Source of the DNA: Actinomycetes bacterium
GTDB lineage: Bacteria; Actinomycetota; Thermoleophilia; Solirubrobacterales; 70-9
Direction of reading: 5' to 3'
NCBI GenBank assembly: GCA_023434465.1
Contig: JAEYSQ010000251.1
Location: 1-10,801 of the forward strand
DNA: 10,801 nt
Shown piece by piece: positions 1 to 7,605 of the stretch. The notes below the pieces were generated by a model. It had not been told where the DNA came from, ran no database searches, and saw nothing but the letters and a program-made list of their open reading frames with translations. A program made the translations under genes and the position numbers. Within the stretch, counting starts at the first letter, position 1. The number at the start of each line of letters is the position of its first letter.

Positions 1-34
1 ACGCAAGGCTGCGTGAAATCCGACCCACCGAAGA
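1..34. other. Short stretch downstream of aroE
   Basis: These 34 bases follow the aroE stop codon on the minus strand. A GTG at about 24-26 could open another reading frame running off the window edge (V-G-R-I-S-R-S-L-A), which would extend the operon. I see no ribosome binding site in front of it and the visible part is too short to identify. No terminator hairpin is visible here, which fits the operon continuing past the window. Confidence 0.3.
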
Positions 35-847
35 TCAGGCGCGGGCTGCCTTTCTCATCAGGTCGAGGTCCGGTTGCTTTCCGGTCCAGATCTCAAGCGA
101 TCTCGCGCCTTGCCGGACCAGGATCTCGAGGCCGTCGACGACCTTTGCTCCGGCGCGGTCAGCGGCTTCCAGCAGGGTTCCCTGGCTTTCGCCGTAAACC
201 ATGTCGACCACCGTCTGGCCCGAATGGAACCCTCCAGGGTCGATCGGCAGTTCGGCCAGCCCGTCGCGACCCCCGAGACCGGCCGCGGACGCGTTGACGA
301 CCACCTCGAAAGGACCGGGATCGAGACCAGCGTGCTGGATCGGCGGGATCACCTCGACCCCGAGCTCCACCCCCAGATCCTCGGCTCGAGACCTGGTCCG
401 GTTCCAGAGGGTGACCTTCATCCCCGCTTGGCTGAGAGCCCATACCACCGCCCGGCCGGCACCGCCGGCCCCGAGCACCAGCGCCGGTTTGCCGGCCAGT
501 TCCGCGGCCGGCACCTCGAGCGCGTCGATCAATCCGGGCGCGTCGGTGTTTTCGGCCCAGATGGCTCCCTCGCTGAAGATCAGGGTATTTGCGGCACCGA
601 TCGCCCGGGCGGCCGCACTCGCTTCGTCAGCCATCGCGAGCGCTGCCTCCTTGTGAGGGACGGTCACGTTGACCCCGGCAAACCCGCTGGCGGGCAGTTC
701 GCGAACCAGAGAAGCGAAATCCTCGGGGGCGACGTCGATCGCCTCGTAGCGCCACTGGTCAAGACCGAGCGCGGCCAGGGCCGCGTTCTGCATCGCCGGT
801 GACTTCGAGTGGGAGACCGGGTGACCGAGTACGGCGAGACGGGCCAT
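35..847 (-). CDS. aroE: Shikimate dehydrogenase (NADP+) AroE
   Basis: It reduces 3-dehydroshikimate to shikimate with NADPH in the cytosol, the fourth step of the common aromatic (chorismate) pathway. With the ATG at 847 the protein has 270 residues, the usual length. The N-terminal substrate domain has S-H-S at 12-14, NVTVPHK with catalytic Lys66, Asn87 (AANT) and Asp102 (ENTD). These numbers nearly match the E. coli enzyme (K65, N86, D102). The Rossmann domain has GAGGAG at 126-131 and NRT at 149-151, the NADP-binding signature. A C-terminal Gln-containing 'LVRQGARSLEIWTG' segment is also present. A GTG six bases upstream (853) is an alternative start. I prefer the ATG because it overlaps the mltG stop by one base (TGATG), which suggests translational coupling. 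It is the last complete gene of the operon in the window. Confidence 0.96.
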   Translation of the reverse strand: MARLAVLGHPVSHSKSPAMQNAALAALGLDQWRYEAIDVAPEDFASLVRELPASGFAGVNVTVPHKEAALAMADEASAAARAIGAANTLIFSEGAIWAENTDAPGLIDALEVPAAELAGKPALVLGAGGAGRAVVWALSQAGMKVTLWNRTRSRAEDLGVELGVEVIPPIQHAGLDPGPFEVVVNASAAGLGGRDGLAELPIDPGGFHSGQTVVDMVYGESQGTLLEAADRAGAKVVDGLEILVRQGARSLEIWTGKQPDLDLMRKAARA

Positions 848-2058
848 CAGCACTCGGTCGGTGAGCCGCCGGCCGCTTCCTGGGCCTGCTGGTACTTCTC
901 GACGTTCGCGTTGTGCTCGTCGAGCGAGGAGGAGAAGACATGCTCTCCGCAGGTGCCGGGTTTGACCACGTACAGCCAGACATCGGTCTTCGCCGGGTTT
1001 GCCGCGGCCTCGATCGAGGCGAGCCCGGGATTGCCGATCGGACCGGGTGGCAGGCCCGCATTGGTGCGGGTGTTGTAAGGCGAGTCGGTTTCCAGGTCGG
1101 ACTCGGTCAGCGGTTCGGTCCAGTTGTCGAGCGCGAACCTCAGCGTGGCATCGATCCCTAACGGCTCCCCCATGTTGAGACGGTTGTAGATCACCGCCGC
1201 GACAGTTCGCCGTTCCTTCGGAACCGACACCTCCCGCTCGACCATCGAGGCGATTGTCAACACGTCATACACGGTCAGGTTCTTCGGCTTCGCGTACTTC
1301 ATGTTGACCTCCGCGATGTTGTCCCTGAACGCCTGGAGCTGCTGGGCGACCAGTTCGTTCACGTCGGCGGTCGGCTTCAGTTCGTAGGTCGCCGGGAACA
1401 GGAACCCTTCAAGGTCCTTGGCCCGGCCCTGGGCCCCGTACCGGTCGGGATCGAAACCATTGACCTTCACGGTCGCGTCCATGTAATCGCCGGGGATGCC
1501 GGCCGACTCCACTACGGCGGCAGTCTCGGAACGACTGAGGCCCTCCGGGATCGTGACCGTGATGGTCCGCTTTCTGGTCGTTCTGGTCAGCTCTTCGATC
1601 GCCGCTGAATAAGACATGTTCTCCCGGAACTGGTGAACCCCGTGGTTGAGGTCCCCGCGCTTGCCGGAGATCGTTGCCCGGATCTCGAAAAGCGTGGCGT
1701 TCGAGATCACCCCCTCTCCGGCGAGCAGGTCCCCAATCTGACCGACGCTGTCTCCGGCCGGGATTTTGACCGCGAACGGTTCACCGTCACCGTCCCCCTT
1801 GAAGGGCTGAAACAGCGCGAAAACGAACCAGATCAGGACGATCAGACCGACTGCCCCGAGCGCCGCGGCCACCAGCCGACCAGTGTGCCGCCCCCCTCCG
1901 GAGCGGCCCGTCCGTCGTGCCGGACCACGACTCTTCCTCGAGCCGCCGGAATCCTGTTGCCGCCGGGAGGCGCGCTCTTGCCGTCGCAGGGCCCGCTCGA
2001 CCGCGTCCGGGTCGTTCGGGTCATGTTCGGGCAGATCATCGAACCAGCGGTCGCTCAT
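847..2058 (-). CDS. mltG: Endolytic murein transglycosylase MltG (YceG family)
   Basis: This membrane-anchored lytic transglycosylase cuts nascent glycan strands and is thought to set glycan chain length as a terminase for peptidoglycan polymerases. The 403-residue protein has a charged, Arg/Ser/Gly-rich cytoplasmic N terminus (about 1-61). One transmembrane helix follows at about 62-84 (LVAAALGAVGLIVLIWFVFA), then an extracytoplasmic YceG domain. The catalytic motif is seen as ASMVERE with the family's active-site Glu at 274, followed by RRTVAAVIYNRL and the D-A-T-L segment. The C-terminal SLDEHNANVEKY is also typical. The long basic cytoplasmic tail is common in actinobacterial members. The ATG overlaps the ruvX stop by four bases (ATGA) and has an AGGGAG ribosome binding site, so the start is secure. 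Its stop overlaps the aroE start, placing it inside a tightly coupled operon. Confidence 0.95.
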   Translation of the reverse strand: MSDRWFDDLPEHDPNDPDAVERALRRQERASRRQQDSGGSRKSRGPARRTGRSGGGRHTGRLVAAALGAVGLIVLIWFVFALFQPFKGDGDGEPFAVKIPAGDSVGQIGDLLAGEGVISNATLFEIRATISGKRGDLNHGVHQFRENMSYSAAIEELTRTTRKRTITVTIPEGLSRSETAAVVESAGIPGDYMDATVKVNGFDPDRYGAQGRAKDLEGFLFPATYELKPTADVNELVAQQLQAFRDNIAEVNMKYAKPKNLTVYDVLTIASMVEREVSVPKERRTVAAVIYNRLNMGEPLGIDATLRFALDNWTEPLTESDLETDSPYNTRTNAGLPPGPIGNPGLASIEAAANPAKTDVWLYVVKPGTCGEHVFSSSLDEHNANVEKYQQAQEAAGGSPTEC

Positions 2059-2456
2059 TCTTCTCCCTCGTTTCGAGCCGCGGCCTGGAGGTAGCTTTCG
2101 AGCAGATGGGCCGCGGCGATCGAGTCCTCGGCCGACCCGGCACCGGTGTCGCGCCGGGTCCGGGCCGCCATCCGGGTGGTGAATCGCTCATCCCAGGTTT
2201 CGACCGGGATCGAGACGGCCCCTCCGAGATCGTCGGCGAAGGTCCGGGTCAACTCGGTCTGGGCGGAATCCTCGCCGGAAAGCGACACGGGCAGACCGAC
2301 CACGATCTTTTCCGCCTCCCGGTCACCCGCTACCCGCACCACCTCGTCGACCTCGGGAGGCTCGATTGCGGCGATCGGCGTTGCCAGGGTGCCGGTCGGG
2401 TCAGAGATCGCACAGCCGATCCGGGCCATCCCGTAATCAAGCGCCAGAACCCGCAT
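2055..2456 (-). CDS. ruvX: RuvX/YqgF, putative pre-16S rRNA nuclease
   Basis: This RNase H-like fold protein of the YqgF family is implicated in processing the 5' end of 16S rRNA and was earlier annotated as a putative Holliday junction resolvase. From the ATG at 2456 it has 133 residues, normal for the family. Visible motifs are LALDYGMARIG with acidic Asp7, VVGLPVSLSG at about 52-61, TWDERFTT with Asp89/Glu90, and EDSIAAA with Asp111. These supply the expected acidic metal-binding residues. A longer reading from a TTG at 2471 is possible, but the ATG at 2456 has GGAG five bases upstream, so I chose it. It lies 20 nt downstream of alaS and its stop overlaps the mltG start by four bases, as in many Actinobacteria. 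Confidence 0.93.
   Translation of the reverse strand: MRVLALDYGMARIGCAISDPTGTLATPIAAIEPPEVDEVVRVAGDREAEKIVVGLPVSLSGEDSAQTELTRTFADDLGGAVSIPVETWDERFTTRMAARTRRDTGAGSAEDSIAAAHLLESYLQAAARNEGEE
2063..2068 (-). promoter_or_regulatory. Ribosome binding site of mltG
   Basis: AGGGAG on the minus strand lies four bases before the mltG ATG, inside the 3' end of ruvX. It supports the ATG at 2058 and translation coupled to ruvX termination. Confidence 0.6.
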
Positions 2457-2461
2457 CAGAA

Positions 2462-2465
2462 CTCC
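2462..2465 (-). promoter_or_regulatory. Ribosome binding site deciding the ruvX start
   Basis: GGAG on the minus strand lies five bases before the ATG at 2456. It favours this ATG over the in-frame TTG at 2471, whose start would leave this Shine-Dalgarno sequence inside the coding region. Confidence 0.55.
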
Positions 2466-2476
2466 GGGCAACCCAT

Positions 2477-5101
2477 CTATCGTGACTCCAGATACTCGCG
2501 GGCCGCGGCCAGGGCGTCGGCGACCCCGCCGGCGTTTTTGCCGCCGGCCTGGGCCATTTCGTCGCTGCCTCCACCGCCACCACCGATCTTCGGAGCGGCA
2601 GCGGCAATAAGTTCACGGGCAGACGCCCGGCCGGCATCCTCGGAAGTCAGCAGGGCCACCATCCCGACCTTGCCTGAATCGGGGTCGGATCCGGCCAGGA
2701 CGGCGCTTGCCCCGGAGGAACCCTGAATCTGCTTGGCGATCTGGAGGATCTCCTTCGGGTTGCCGTTCGGGACTTCGGCGAGCACCACCTTGAAGGAGCC
2801 GACCTCTTGGGTTGATCCGGCCAGGTCGGAAGCGAGCTGGCCCTGCTGGCGGCGGGCCGCCTCTTTTTCGCCTTCCCGCGCCTTCGAGAGTTTTTCCGCT
2901 GCATCCCGGGCCGCGCGGACCGGGTCGCGCCCGTCTCCGAGGAGATCGCCGATCTCGTCGAGTTCCCGGGCGCGGTCCCGGTAGAAATCGATTGCGTCCG
3001 GCCCGGTAATCGCCTCGATTCGCCGCACGTTCGCAGCCGACGAGCTCTCGCCGATCACCTTGAAGATCCCGATCTCGGCCGTGTTTTCGACGTGAGTGCC
3101 GCCGCAGAGCTCACGGGAGACGTTTTCGACTTCGACCACCCGCACCAGGTCACCGTACTTCTCACCGAAGAGGGCCATCGCGCCGAGCTTTTCCGCCTCG
3201 GGTTTCTCCATGATCATCCAGCGGACCGGATCGCCTTCCTTGATCCAGCCGTTCACGCGGTCCTCAACCCAGGCGATGTCCTCGGAGGAGAGGGCCTCGC
3301 CGTGGTTGAAGTCGAAGCGCAGCTTGTCGGGACGAACCGCGGAACCGGCCTGATGCACATGGGTGCCGAGCCGCTCGCGGAGCGCCGCGTGCAGAAGGTG
3401 GGTCGCAGTGTGGTTGCGCATCGTCCTGAACCGGGCTTCCCGATCGACCAGGGCTTCAACCGTGGCTCCCGGCGGAGGCCACTGATCACCGTTTCCTGCC
3501 GCTTTCAGTTCGAGGACCTGATCGTCACCGACCCGGATCACGTCGGTCACTTCGACCTCTCCCCCGTCCCAGAGCAGCTGGCCGGAGTCCGCGACCTGGC
3601 CGCCGCCTTCGGCGTAGAAAGGGCTCTGTTCGAGCTTGACCAGCGCTCTGCCGTCACCCTGCTCGATAGCACTGATCCCGGTTTCCGCCCTCAGGTACTG
3701 GTAGCCGACGAACTCGGACTCCGGAGCGGCCGAGACGAAGGCGAGGACCCGTTCATGGCGGTCGGTACCTTCGCCGCCACCGCCGACGTTGCTGCGCGAC
3801 TTGTTGCGCTGCTCTTCCATCAACTCGTCGAAGCCCTGATCGTCGACGGCGAGGCCCCGTTCCTCGACCATCTCGCGGGTCAGGTCATAGGGGAAGCCGA
3901 AGGTGTCGTGAAGCCTGAAAGCGTCGTCGGCGCTGATCCACGAGTTCTTCTGCTCGAGGGCCTTCTCGACGATCTCTTCCAGCAGGGCGGTGCCACGATC
4001 GAGGGTGCGACCGAAGCTCTCCTCTTCCGCCCGGACCCAACGGTCGATCCGTTCCTTCTCGGCCACTACATGGGGGTGGGCACCGCCCATCATCTCGATC
4101 GTGCGGTCGGTGAAATCGGCAAGCCAGCTCCCTTCGAGACCGAGCGCCCGACCCCGCTGGATCGCCCGCCGCATCACGCGCCGGAGCACGTAGCCACGAT
4201 CCTCGTTCGAGGGCACCACCCCGGCGGCGAGCAGGAAGCTCATGCCGCGACTGTGGTCGCTGATCACCCGCATCGCGCGGGTCACGTTCTCGTCCTCCCC
4301 GTACTTCAGTCCGGACTTCTCCTCGGCCAGTTCGATCAGGGGCCGGAAGAGATCGGTGTCATAGACGGATTCGACGCCCTGGAGGATCGCGGCCATGCGT
4401 TCCAGGCCCATGCCGGTGTCGATGTTCTTCTGTGGCAGCGGGGTGAGGCTGCCGTCGTCGGCGAGGTCATAGGTCATGAAGACGTGGTTCCAGTACTCGA
4501 GGAACCGGTCGCTGTCGTCACCGGGACGGTCGTCTTCGGAGCCGTACTCGAGCCCGCGGTCGAGATACATCTCCGAACATGGCCCGCAGGGTCCGGTTGG
4601 GCCACCCTGCCAGAAGTTCTCGGAGCGAGGCAGCTTGACGATCCGCTCGTCGGGAACGCCGAGGCCCTTCCAGATCCCGATCGATTCCTCGTCGGGACCG
4701 AGCCCGAGCTCTTCGTCGCCGCCGAAGACAGTGATCCAGATCGCTTCCGGATCGAAGCCGAACCCCTCGGTCGAGAGCTTCCAGCCGAAGGGAATCGCTT
4801 CTTCCTTGAAGTAATCGCCGAAGCTGAAGTTGCCCAGCATCTCGAAACAGGTGAGATGCCGGAGCGTCTTTCCGACTTCCTCGATGTCGGGTGTCCGGAA
4901 ACAGGTCTGACTTGAGGTCAGACGAGTGGCTGGCGGCTGTTCGCGGCCGAGGAAGTAGGGCTTGAACGGCTGCATGCCGGCGACAGTCAGCAGGGTCGTG
5001 GTGTCCTCGGGGGGCGGGACGAGGGAAGCCGACGGCATTCGTCGATGGCCGCGTTCCTCGAAAAAGGACAGGTATGTCTCCCGGATCTCCGCCGACTTCA
5101 T
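2477..5101 (-). CDS. alaS: Alanine-tRNA ligase (AlaRS)
   Basis: It charges tRNA-Ala with alanine and hydrolyses mischarged Ser/Gly-tRNA-Ala, in the cytosol. The protein is 874 residues, the full family length. The class II aminoacylation core has motif 2 around 78-100 (RHLTCFEMLGNFSFGDYFK), TGPCGPCSE at 169-177 and motif 3 DTGMGLER at 228-235. The editing domain has the zinc set His564/His568 (HTATH) and Cys666/His670 (CGGTH). A coiled, charged stretch precedes the Gly-rich C-Ala domain ending near GGGGGGSDEMAQAGG. The short spacing TPDIEEVGKT before motif 2 is of actinobacterial type. One small oddity is Cys85, where most AlaRS proteins have Phe (T-F-F-E-M). The start is 12 nt after the mnmA stop with only a weak GGCGG ribosome binding site. 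It belongs to the mnmA-alaS-ruvX-mltG-aroE operon. Confidence 0.98.
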   Translation of the reverse strand: MKSAEIRETYLSFFEERGHRRMPSASLVPPPEDTTTLLTVAGMQPFKPYFLGREQPPATRLTSSQTCFRTPDIEEVGKTLRHLTCFEMLGNFSFGDYFKEEAIPFGWKLSTEGFGFDPEAIWITVFGGDEELGLGPDEESIGIWKGLGVPDERIVKLPRSENFWQGGPTGPCGPCSEMYLDRGLEYGSEDDRPGDDSDRFLEYWNHVFMTYDLADDGSLTPLPQKNIDTGMGLERMAAILQGVESVYDTDLFRPLIELAEEKSGLKYGEDENVTRAMRVISDHSRGMSFLLAAGVVPSNEDRGYVLRRVMRRAIQRGRALGLEGSWLADFTDRTIEMMGGAHPHVVAEKERIDRWVRAEEESFGRTLDRGTALLEEIVEKALEQKNSWISADDAFRLHDTFGFPYDLTREMVEERGLAVDDQGFDELMEEQRNKSRSNVGGGGEGTDRHERVLAFVSAAPESEFVGYQYLRAETGISAIEQGDGRALVKLEQSPFYAEGGGQVADSGQLLWDGGEVEVTDVIRVGDDQVLELKAAGNGDQWPPPGATVEALVDREARFRTMRNHTATHLLHAALRERLGTHVHQAGSAVRPDKLRFDFNHGEALSSEDIAWVEDRVNGWIKEGDPVRWMIMEKPEAEKLGAMALFGEKYGDLVRVVEVENVSRELCGGTHVENTAEIGIFKVIGESSSAANVRRIEAITGPDAIDFYRDRARELDEIGDLLGDGRDPVRAARDAAEKLSKAREGEKEAARRQQGQLASDLAGSTQEVGSFKVVLAEVPNGNPKEILQIAKQIQGSSGASAVLAGSDPDSGKVGMVALLTSEDAGRASARELIAAAAPKIGGGGGGSDEMAQAGGKNAGGVADALAAAREYLESR

Positions 5102-5113
5102 GAAACCGCCAGC

Positions 5114-6565
5114 CTACTTTGATCCGCTTTGTCTGGCGATCGTGGCGTGCCCCACCACCACGTCGCCGCTCATCAGAACGGCGGCCTGACCCGGCGCCGG
5201 GCCGTCAAAGGGCTGGTCGAGTTCGACTTCGAGTGCTTCGTGCCGGCCGGCGGTGGCTCTCACCCGGGCCGGCACGGGATCGGTGTGGTACCTGAGCCGG
5301 ACCCGGTCGACCCTGCCCCCGTCGCGATGCATAACGGCATTGCGGAGCCGGACCCGGTCGGTCGAAAGGCGACTCCTCGAACCGACCCTCACCGTGTTGG
5401 TTGCCGCATCGGTGCCCAGCACGTAGAGCGGCTCGGTCGAGGCGACACCCAGTCCGCGGCGCTGGCCGACCGTGAAGTGGTGGTAACCGGGGTGCTCGCC
5501 GAGTTCGCGACCGTCCGCATCGAGTACCGGTCCCGGCCGGTCGGTCAGTCCGCCGTGACGTTTCAGGAAGTCCTTCTTGCTCTGGCCGGCCAGGAAGCAG
5601 AGGTCCTGGCTCTCCGGTTTTCTGGCCACCGAAAGCCCACCCCGTTCGGCGATCTGACGGACCTCGGCCTTGGAGAGGTCGGCCAGGGGAAAGCGCAGGC
5701 GCGAAACTACTTCCGGGGGCAGGGCGGCCAGCATGTAGCTCTGGTCCTTGGCTTGATCGCTTCCCGCCGCGATCAGGGCCCCACCTTCGTCCTCCACGAC
5801 CCGGGCGTAGTGACCGGTCACCAGGCTGTCGGCGCCGATCCGCTCGGCCAGGTCGACCATCGCCGCGATCCGCACCTCGCCGTTGCAGAGCACGCAGGGG
5901 TTGGGCGTACGACCCTCGCCGTAGCCGCGAAGGAACTCGCCGACTACCCGCTCGCGGAAGGGACCTTCCAGATCGAGAGTGAAATGAGGGATGCCGAGGT
6001 CAAGGGTCAGCGATCTGGCTCCCAACACCGCCTCCGGCGAACAGCATGCTTTGGTCCCGTCCGTGTCCGGATCGGCCCAGAGCTTGACCGTGACGGCGAC
6101 CACGTCGGCTCCTCGCTCGCGCTCCCGGAGCGCCGCGACGGCACTGTCGACTCCGCCGGAAACGGCAACCAGCACCCGGTCCCGAACCGGTTCGGAGATC
6201 CGCTGACCGGACGAAGCGACCGCGGAGAGGGCTCTGTGAAGCGCGTCGGCCGCCAGCATCGCGGCGTGGCGCCGGGCCGGACTGAGCCCGCCGAGTTCCG
6301 TTTCGACCCTGGCCGGGCCAATCCGGGCCGCCTCGAGCACGGGCCCACCCTCGACCAGTTCGCAGACGCAGGCACAGGCGGCCCTGGTCGCGGCGCAACC
6401 CTCGGTTCCGAACACCGCTCCGGTGATCGTCCCGGAGTTGACGGTCAGGGAGATCCTCGCGAGGTCGCCGCAGGCCGCACCGCCCGCCGCCCCGGTAAAG
6501 GCCCCGGGCGGGGTTTCCGCCTCCCGCGCGCGGTCGGCGACGTATTCGGCCAGCAGCGATTCCAT
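5114..6565 (-). CDS. mnmA: tRNA 2-thiouridylase MnmA with fused N-terminal IscU-like domain
   Basis: MnmA activates U34 of Lys, Glu and Gln tRNAs with ATP and replaces the C2 oxygen with sulfur to give s2U34. The protein is 483 residues from the ATG at 6565, about 120 longer than ordinary MnmA. Residues ~1-116 resemble the IscU/SufU/NifU-N scaffold: ACGD at 31-34 (Cys32, Asp34), GTEGC ending at Cys57, and LSPARRH followed by Ala101 where the third scaffold Cys is expected. Extra cysteines sit at 64, 66 and 68. The MnmA part starts near 128: PP-loop SGGVDS at 136-141, ACCS at 173-176, PNPCVLCN with Cys224/Cys227, DQSYML at 274-279, ESQDLCF with Cys323, and the C-terminal barrel. The catalytic pair should be Cys227 and Cys323. 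A start at 6640 is open but would run into the divergent gene. No cysteine desulfurase lies in the window, so the sulfur donor is unknown. The MnmA call is firm and the scaffold call is fairly firm by motif reading. Confidence 0.93.
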   Translation of the reverse strand: MESLLAEYVADRAREAETPPGAFTGAAGGAACGDLARISLTVNSGTITGAVFGTEGCAATRAACACVCELVEGGPVLEAARIGPARVETELGGLSPARRHAAMLAADALHRALSAVASSGQRISEPVRDRVLVAVSGGVDSAVAALRERERGADVVAVTVKLWADPDTDGTKACCSPEAVLGARSLTLDLGIPHFTLDLEGPFRERVVGEFLRGYGEGRTPNPCVLCNGEVRIAAMVDLAERIGADSLVTGHYARVVEDEGGALIAAGSDQAKDQSYMLAALPPEVVSRLRFPLADLSKAEVRQIAERGGLSVARKPESQDLCFLAGQSKKDFLKRHGGLTDRPGPVLDADGRELGEHPGYHHFTVGQRRGLGVASTEPLYVLGTDAATNTVRVGSRSRLSTDRVRLRNAVMHRDGGRVDRVRLRYHTDPVPARVRATAGRHEALEVELDQPFDGPAPGQAAVLMSGDVVVGHATIARQSGSK

Positions 6566-6611
6566 CCAGTGAAGGGTAGATGCTCTAACCCGCGGTGGAT
6601 ACGCTCCCGCC
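6566..6611. promoter_or_regulatory. Divergent intergenic region, mnmA operon and SDR gene
   Basis: Only 46 bases separate the two divergent start codons, so promoters for both directions must lie here or inside the coding ends. I cannot point to convincing -35/-10 boxes. An imperfect inverted repeat is visible: GGGTAGA at 6574-6580 and TCTAACCC at 6584-6591 around a TGC centre, one base out of register. It could be an operator acting on both genes. Neither start has a strong Shine-Dalgarno sequence, so leaderless or short-leader transcripts are possible. Confidence 0.4.
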
Positions 6612-7586
6612 ATGAGCAAGGGCTGGACTTCAGATGACATACCTGATCAGAGAGGTCGCGTCGCGGTGGTGACGGGTGGCAACAGCGGCATCGGGCTGAT
6701 CACCTGCCGCGAACTCGCGGGCCATGGCGCCACGGTGATTCTCGCCTGTCGCAACGAGGCCAAGGGCGAGGATGCGGTCCGTGAGATCCGCTCCGGTCTC
6801 GGTGCCGCCGGCAAGGAAACGGAGCTCGAGGTTCGCCGCCTCGACCTGGCCTCGCTCGAGTCGGTTCGGGAGTTCGCGCAGTCGGTCGACTCGGACTTCC
6901 CGGCCGGGCTTGATCTCCTGATCAACAACGCGGGGGTCATGGCTCCTCCCCAGCTCCGGACCGAGGAGGGCTTCGAACTCCAGATCGGTACCAACCATCT
7001 TGGCCACTTCGCCCTGACCGGACGTCTGTTCGACGCCCTCAAACGCAAGCCCGAATCACGGGTCGTCACGATCAGCTCGATTGCGGCGACCCTCGGAAAA
7101 CTGGACTTCGATGACCTGCAGAGCAACCGGGGTTACCGCCGTTGGGCGGCTTATGGCCAGTCGAAGCTCGCCAACCTCGTGTTCGCGCTCGACCTGCAGA
7201 CCCTGATCGGGGAGGCCGGTCTCGACATGAAGAGCATGGCGGCTCATCCCGGGGTTTCGAACACTAACCTGACCAGCGCCGGCAACGATCTCGACTCGAG
7301 CCTCTTCGGGCTCGTTTCCAAGCCGTTTCTGAAATTGAGCGACCTGGCCTTCGCCCAGTCACCCGAGGCCGGAGCTCTCCCGACCCTGCGCGCGGCAACC
7401 GATCCGGGGCTCGTCGGTGGTTCCTACATCGGTCCCGATGGCTTCCGGGAGTTCCGTGGCGCGCCGGTGATCGTCACGCCTCGCAAGCTCGCGATGAACC
7501 GCGCGGTCGCCGACCGGCTCTGGAAAGAATCGGTCGAGGCGACCGGAGTGGAGTACGACTTCACACCGGTCGCCGCGACCGCCTGA
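6612..7586 (+). CDS. Short-chain dehydrogenase/reductase (SDR)
   Basis: This is an NAD(P)-dependent oxidoreductase of the classical SDR type, nearest to the retinol dehydrogenase/WWOX-like bacterial group. The substrate cannot be read from sequence. The 324-residue protein begins WTSDDIPDQRGRVAVVTGG, the usual opening of this group, which supports the ATG at 6612. The cofactor motif TGGNSGIG is at 21-28. Arg47 in ACRN after the second strand suggests NADP(H). NNAG is at 105-108 and a helix-4 Asn at 128. The catalytic Ser is at 155/156 (TISS), with Tyr181 and Lys185 (YGQSK). HPGVSNTNL at 212-220 closes the substrate side. It has no signal peptide or membrane segment. It is the only plus-strand gene, divergent from the mnmA operon by 46 nt and convergent with the next gene, so it is probably monocistronic. 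Confidence 0.92.
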   Translation: MSKGWTSDDIPDQRGRVAVVTGGNSGIGLITCRELAGHGATVILACRNEAKGEDAVREIRSGLGAAGKETELEVRRLDLASLESVREFAQSVDSDFPAGLDLLINNAGVMAPPQLRTEEGFELQIGTNHLGHFALTGRLFDALKRKPESRVVTISSIAATLGKLDFDDLQSNRGYRRWAAYGQSKLANLVFALDLQTLIGEAGLDMKSMAAHPGVSNTNLTSAGNDLDSSLFGLVSKPFLKLSDLAFAQSPEAGALPTLRAATDPGLVGGSYIGPDGFREFRGAPVIVTPRKLAMNRAVADRLWKESVEATGVEYDFTPVAATA

Positions 7587-7605
7587 GTCCCGGGCGAAAA
7601 CTCAG
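7583..7605. terminator. Inverted repeat across two convergent stop codons
   Basis: CTGAGT at 7583-7588 pairs perfectly with ACTCAG at 7600-7605 around an 11-base loop. The stem contains the TGA of the SDR gene and the TGA of the opposing collagen-like gene, which lie 15 nt apart. Three of the six pairs are forced, because two TGA codons on opposite strands are always complementary. There is no T-tract, so a role as a bidirectional terminator is only a possibility. Confidence 0.25.

Noticed and set aside
74..802. Plus-strand open frame of 242 codons opposite aroE
   Set aside because: It is antisense to AroE, whose catalytic residues are all in place. The frame has no motif or ribosome binding site.
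3092..4915. Long plus-strand open frame (607 codons) opposite alaS
   Set aside because: It is fully antisense to a certain AlaRS gene. The frame is stop-poor because of high G+C codon use, and it shows no recognisable domain.
5129..6637. Long plus-strand open frame (502 codons) opposite mnmA
   Set aside because: It is antisense to a gene with clear catalytic motifs, and its translation is low-complexity and Gly/Arg/Asp-rich with no family features.
6566..6640. Longer MnmA start at 6640
   Set aside because: The extra 25 residues match neither scaffold nor MnmA patterns, and the start would lie inside the divergent SDR gene. The ATG at 6565 leaves both genes intact.
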